This document shows positions 30,669-33,152 of a stretch of 33,152 bases of DNA, piece after piece (position 1 is the stretch's first letter; the number at the start of each line of letters is the position of its first letter). Position numbers and translations under genes: made by a program. The notes under the pieces are model-generated. The model saw only the letters and a program-made list of their open reading frames with translations. It searched no databases and was not told the origin of the DNA. Origin of the DNA: Bacillota bacterium (GTDB lineage: Bacteria; Bacillota; Clostridia; Lachnospirales; Bianqueaceae); NCBI GenBank assembly GCA_017620135.1, contig JAFZQZ010000111.1, positions 1 to 33,152 of the forward strand, in the 5' to 3' direction.

Positions 30669-33152
30669 CTATCCATTTGGTCGACTTAATTCAAGATACA
30701 TTTTCATCAGAAAAGCAACGCAATCTTCTTCTGATGTGTTTTTAATATCTAAACCATATGCGGTCATTACAGCTCTGTCATTTGCTTGATGAGCTTTTCT
30801 CAATTCTGAGGGCATTGTCAACTCATCATATAGTTCTGCAAGACAATTATTGGGATAAAGATTACGAGCATCAAGAATACTCTGTGCTGTTTGCTCTATC
30901 TTCTGTCTTTGGCTTTCAGATGGTGTTGGCCATGGGAAATTATTATAGACTATGTCCTTTGAATAACTATAATCGCTTTTCATTCTCCCTGCAAACACAC
31001 GCATCCATGCCATGTGAACATTTGAAGTTATAATTCCAAAATGATATATTTTTGCATCTGGGATGATATAGAGCTTATTCCCTGCAATCACATTCTTTGA
31101 CAAAAAGCCTATTGGAATATAGCGTCTTCTTTGAGTAGATACTGCAGGAACTGCAATATAGTCTGTATCAGGTTGCGCAATCTGTGCAAACAACATGGGA
31201 GTATCGGCCATCTTTCTTGTAGCGGATGCTTTACTTTCTAATCGTGATTGCCTAACATCCTCTATTCGAGCCATTAATGGAGGGCACTTTTTAATTAGAG
31301 CAATGTCCGCATCAACTAACCACATACAATATCTGGCACCTCCATTGATAAACTCATTTCCCATATAAAACTCTTTTAGATAGCCAGCAACATCTGGATA
31401 CTTCTGAATGATATCGTCCCGCTCCTCTTTTGTCATAATGAAAGCTTTTCCTCTTGGCATACTTCCGAATCTAATTGGTGGGACATCGCAAATAGGCAAA
31501 CTTACTGGGTGTAAAAACCAACTATCAGCATCTGCCAAATACGAGTTTATTTGTTTTGCTTTTATTGGCTTTCCATCCTCTTGATAAATGATCTTTTCGG
31601 GATTATTATGGCATGACATACCAATAATAACACAATGAACAGCGGCAACATCATTTGCTTCACTTGTCCATTTAAAAGTTCGATATGCAAAATTAATGAT
31701 GATTTTATATGTCTTGAAAAGCGGTTCCCAAATAGTAATCGCTTGTTGTCCTTGAACTATAGAATTTGTTGAAACAAAACATGTAGTGATTTCTGTTCCT
31801 TGAATCATCCTTGCTGCTTTAAAATACCATGCTGCAACATAGTCCATTTCACCAACACTAGAAGCATCATCACCTATCACTAATCGCATATCTTCTTTTT
31901 TATCAGTAGACATTACCATCCCCCCAGAAAACGGAGGATTTCCCATGATAAATGATAACTTCTGTTTGTTAATTATTCTATTCCAGTCGAGTTGGAGGGC
32001 ATTACCTTCTATTATATTTGCGTTCGTTTTTAGAGGCAAAAAATCAAGGTTCATATGAACAACATCTTCTGTTTCTTTCATCATTTGAGATTCTGCAATC
32101 CAGAGAGCTGTTTTTGCAACTGTAACCGCGAAATCATTTATTTCAATCCCATAGAATTGATCAATTCCGACCTTAATCGGATTTATTTCATCCATCCCCA
32201 AGATAATCTGTCCATGTTGAAGCTCTCTAAGAATTTGATTTTCTATACGCCTAAGACAAATATATGTTTCAGTTAAGAAATTACCCGACCCACAAGCAGG
32301 ATCAAGAAATTGTAAGCCTGCCAGTTTTTTCTGAAAATCCAGCAGTCTTTGCTCCCTTATCTTTGAAACACCTATGCCCATGATTTCTGTATATTCATTT
32401 TTTAAATTGTCCAAAAACAGAGGATCTATAACTTTATGAATGTTCTCGATACTAGTGTAATGCATACCCCCTGAACGACGAGTTTCTGGATTTAACGTTG
32501 ATTCAAATACAGCACCAAAAATCGTTGGAGAAATCTTGCTCCAGTCAAAAAGGGCTGATTCGATAATCGTATCCTTAATTTCTTGTGTGATCTTTGGTAT
32601 TTCTATGTTCTCTCTAGCAAATAAGCCTCCATTACAGTAAGGAAAAGCAGCTAATTCGTCATCCAAATATAGTTCCTCTCTGTTCTCGATAGGTGTATCA
32701 AGCACCTTGAACAGATCAAGCAGAGCACGCCGAATGTCCTTCGGTTCATACTGAGAAAGATATTTGCTGAACGCATCTTTTGCACCAAATAAGCCAGCAT
32801 CTTCAGCATAAAGACAGAATACAAGACGGACACAGAGAATATTGAGACTATTTTGTGTCTTCTTAGCCAATGGGTCATTGTATTGTTCCTGAAATCGATC
32901 ATGGATTTTTCCAACAAGCTCACCAGCTTTTAAAGATAGTTCCATCTCCTCGGTTATCTTCTTCACTTTTGGGGATAGAAGAAAATCTAAGAGGGCATAA
33001 TGACTTTGTAAATCCCTAAGCGATATTTTTGTGATATTTTTTTCTGGGATTTTGGTGTTCATATCATATACCCAAATCTCAGAGAAATTTGAGATTACTA
33101 TCCACCGAGCCTTTTCATCAAATGGCAAATTATCATTATATCGTTTTGCTTG
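30669..33152 (-). CDS. Type IIG (MmeI/YeeA-like) restriction-modification enzyme, N-terminus outside window
   Basis: An open frame of 827 residues runs to the window edge without a start, so the gene is cut at its N-terminus, where the nuclease domain would be. Adenine methyltransferase motifs are clear: FLDPACGSGNFL at about fragment residue 285 (SAM binding) and GNPPF at about 405 (catalytic NPPF). Upstream is an MmeI-type helical spacer (LYAEDAGLFG, YCNGGLF, SGGMHYTS). Downstream is a target-recognition part with SMPRGKAFIMTKEE, GRMKSDYSYSKDIVYNNFPWP and a C-terminal helical end. In this family one chain methylates and, if the N-terminal PD-ExK domain is present, cleaves DNA. A methylase-only version cannot be excluded. 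It lies 56 nt upstream of the lipoprotein gene. Confidence 0.88.
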   Translation of the reverse strand, partial: QAKRYNDNLPFDEKARWIVISNFSEIWVYDMNTKIPEKNITKISLRDLQSHYALLDFLLSPKVKKITEEMELSLKAGELVGKIHDRFQEQYNDPLAKKTQNSLNILCVRLVFCLYAEDAGLFGAKDAFSKYLSQYEPKDIRRALLDLFKVLDTPIENREELYLDDELAAFPYCNGGLFARENIEIPKITQEIKDTIIESALFDWSKISPTIFGAVFESTLNPETRRSGGMHYTSIENIHKVIDPLFLDNLKNEYTEIMGIGVSKIREQRLLDFQKKLAGLQFLDPACGSGNFLTETYICLRRIENQILRELQHGQIILGMDEINPIKVGIDQFYGIEINDFAVTVAKTALWIAESQMMKETEDVVHMNLDFLPLKTNANIIEGNALQLDWNRIINKQKLSFIMGNPPFSGGMVMSTDKKEDMRLVIGDDASSVGEMDYVAAWYFKAARMIQGTEITTCFVSTNSIVQGQQAITIWEPLFKTYKIIINFAYRTFKWTSEANDVAAVHCVIIGMSCHNNPEKIIYQEDGKPIKAKQINSYLADADSWFLHPVSLPICDVPPIRFGSMPRGKAFIMTKEERDDIIQKYPDVAGYLKEFYMGNEFINGGARYCMWLVDADIALIKKCPPLMARIEDVRQSRLESKASATRKMADTPMLFAQIAQPDTDYIAVPAVSTQRRRYIPIGFLSKNVIAGNKLYIIPDAKIYHFGIITSNVHMAWMRVFAGRMKSDYSYSKDIVYNNFPWPTPSESQRQKIEQTAQSILDARNLYPNNCLAELYDELTMPSELRKAHQANDRAVMTAYGLDIKNTSEEDCVAFLMKMYLELSRPNG

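Overview
The window looks like a chromosomal segment of a low-to-moderate GC, anaerobic Firmicute of class Clostridia. The evidence is gene content: IreB, a DUF4364 protein, HemZ, a Rel-Dtd-HemZ-HisS-AspS gene order, an ApbE/NusG-II/Gx-transporter cluster, and strong AGGAGG ribosome sites. I cannot assign a family or species. Almost all genes are on the minus strand; the only plus-strand operon is at 20.8-22.8 kb.

Layout. (1) 1-2.3 kb: mtaB-ireB-ruvX, followed by a small cut-off ORF, driven from a good promoter at about 2271-2299. (2) 2.3-5.5 kb: a more AT-rich accessory insert. It holds an AbiE-type toxin-antitoxin pair and a PD-(D/E)XK-like nuclease homologue, with a 127-bp palindrome on one side and an unusual pair of inverted 71-nt structured units on the other. 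(3) 5.5-18.4 kb: one long housekeeping block, transcribed as xre / rel-dtd-hemZ-membrane protein / tig-clpP-clpX-engB-DUF4364-hisS-aspS. It joins stringent response, tRNA quality control, nascent-chain folding, Clp proteolysis, ribosome assembly and two aminoacyl-tRNA synthetases. The AspRS is the short archaeal-type enzyme. (4) 18.5-20.7 kb: a cyclophilin and a DEAD-box RNA helicase. (5) 20.7-22.8 kb, plus strand: NusG-domain-II protein, Gx transporter and lipoprotein ApbE. These overlap start-to-stop and probably serve flavinylation of proteins outside the membrane. (6) 22.8-28.5 kb: a mobilizable integrated element with a large serine recombinase, a small protein, a ParB-like protein, a MobV relaxase, a candidate oriT of stacked inverted repeats, a RepA-like ATPase and a 65-aa Cys-containing protein. 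(7) 28.5-33.15 kb, AT-rich: a large lipoprotein followed by a decayed copy of its own 3' end, and a Type IIG (MmeI-like) restriction-modification gene cut by the window edge.

The most interesting unexplained structures are the two inverted units with conserved blocks at identical spacing (5124-5194 and 5335-5405), the hairpin cluster at the recombinase end of the mobile element (22834-22931), and the palindrome at 4022-4148. No tRNA, rRNA or CRISPR array was seen.
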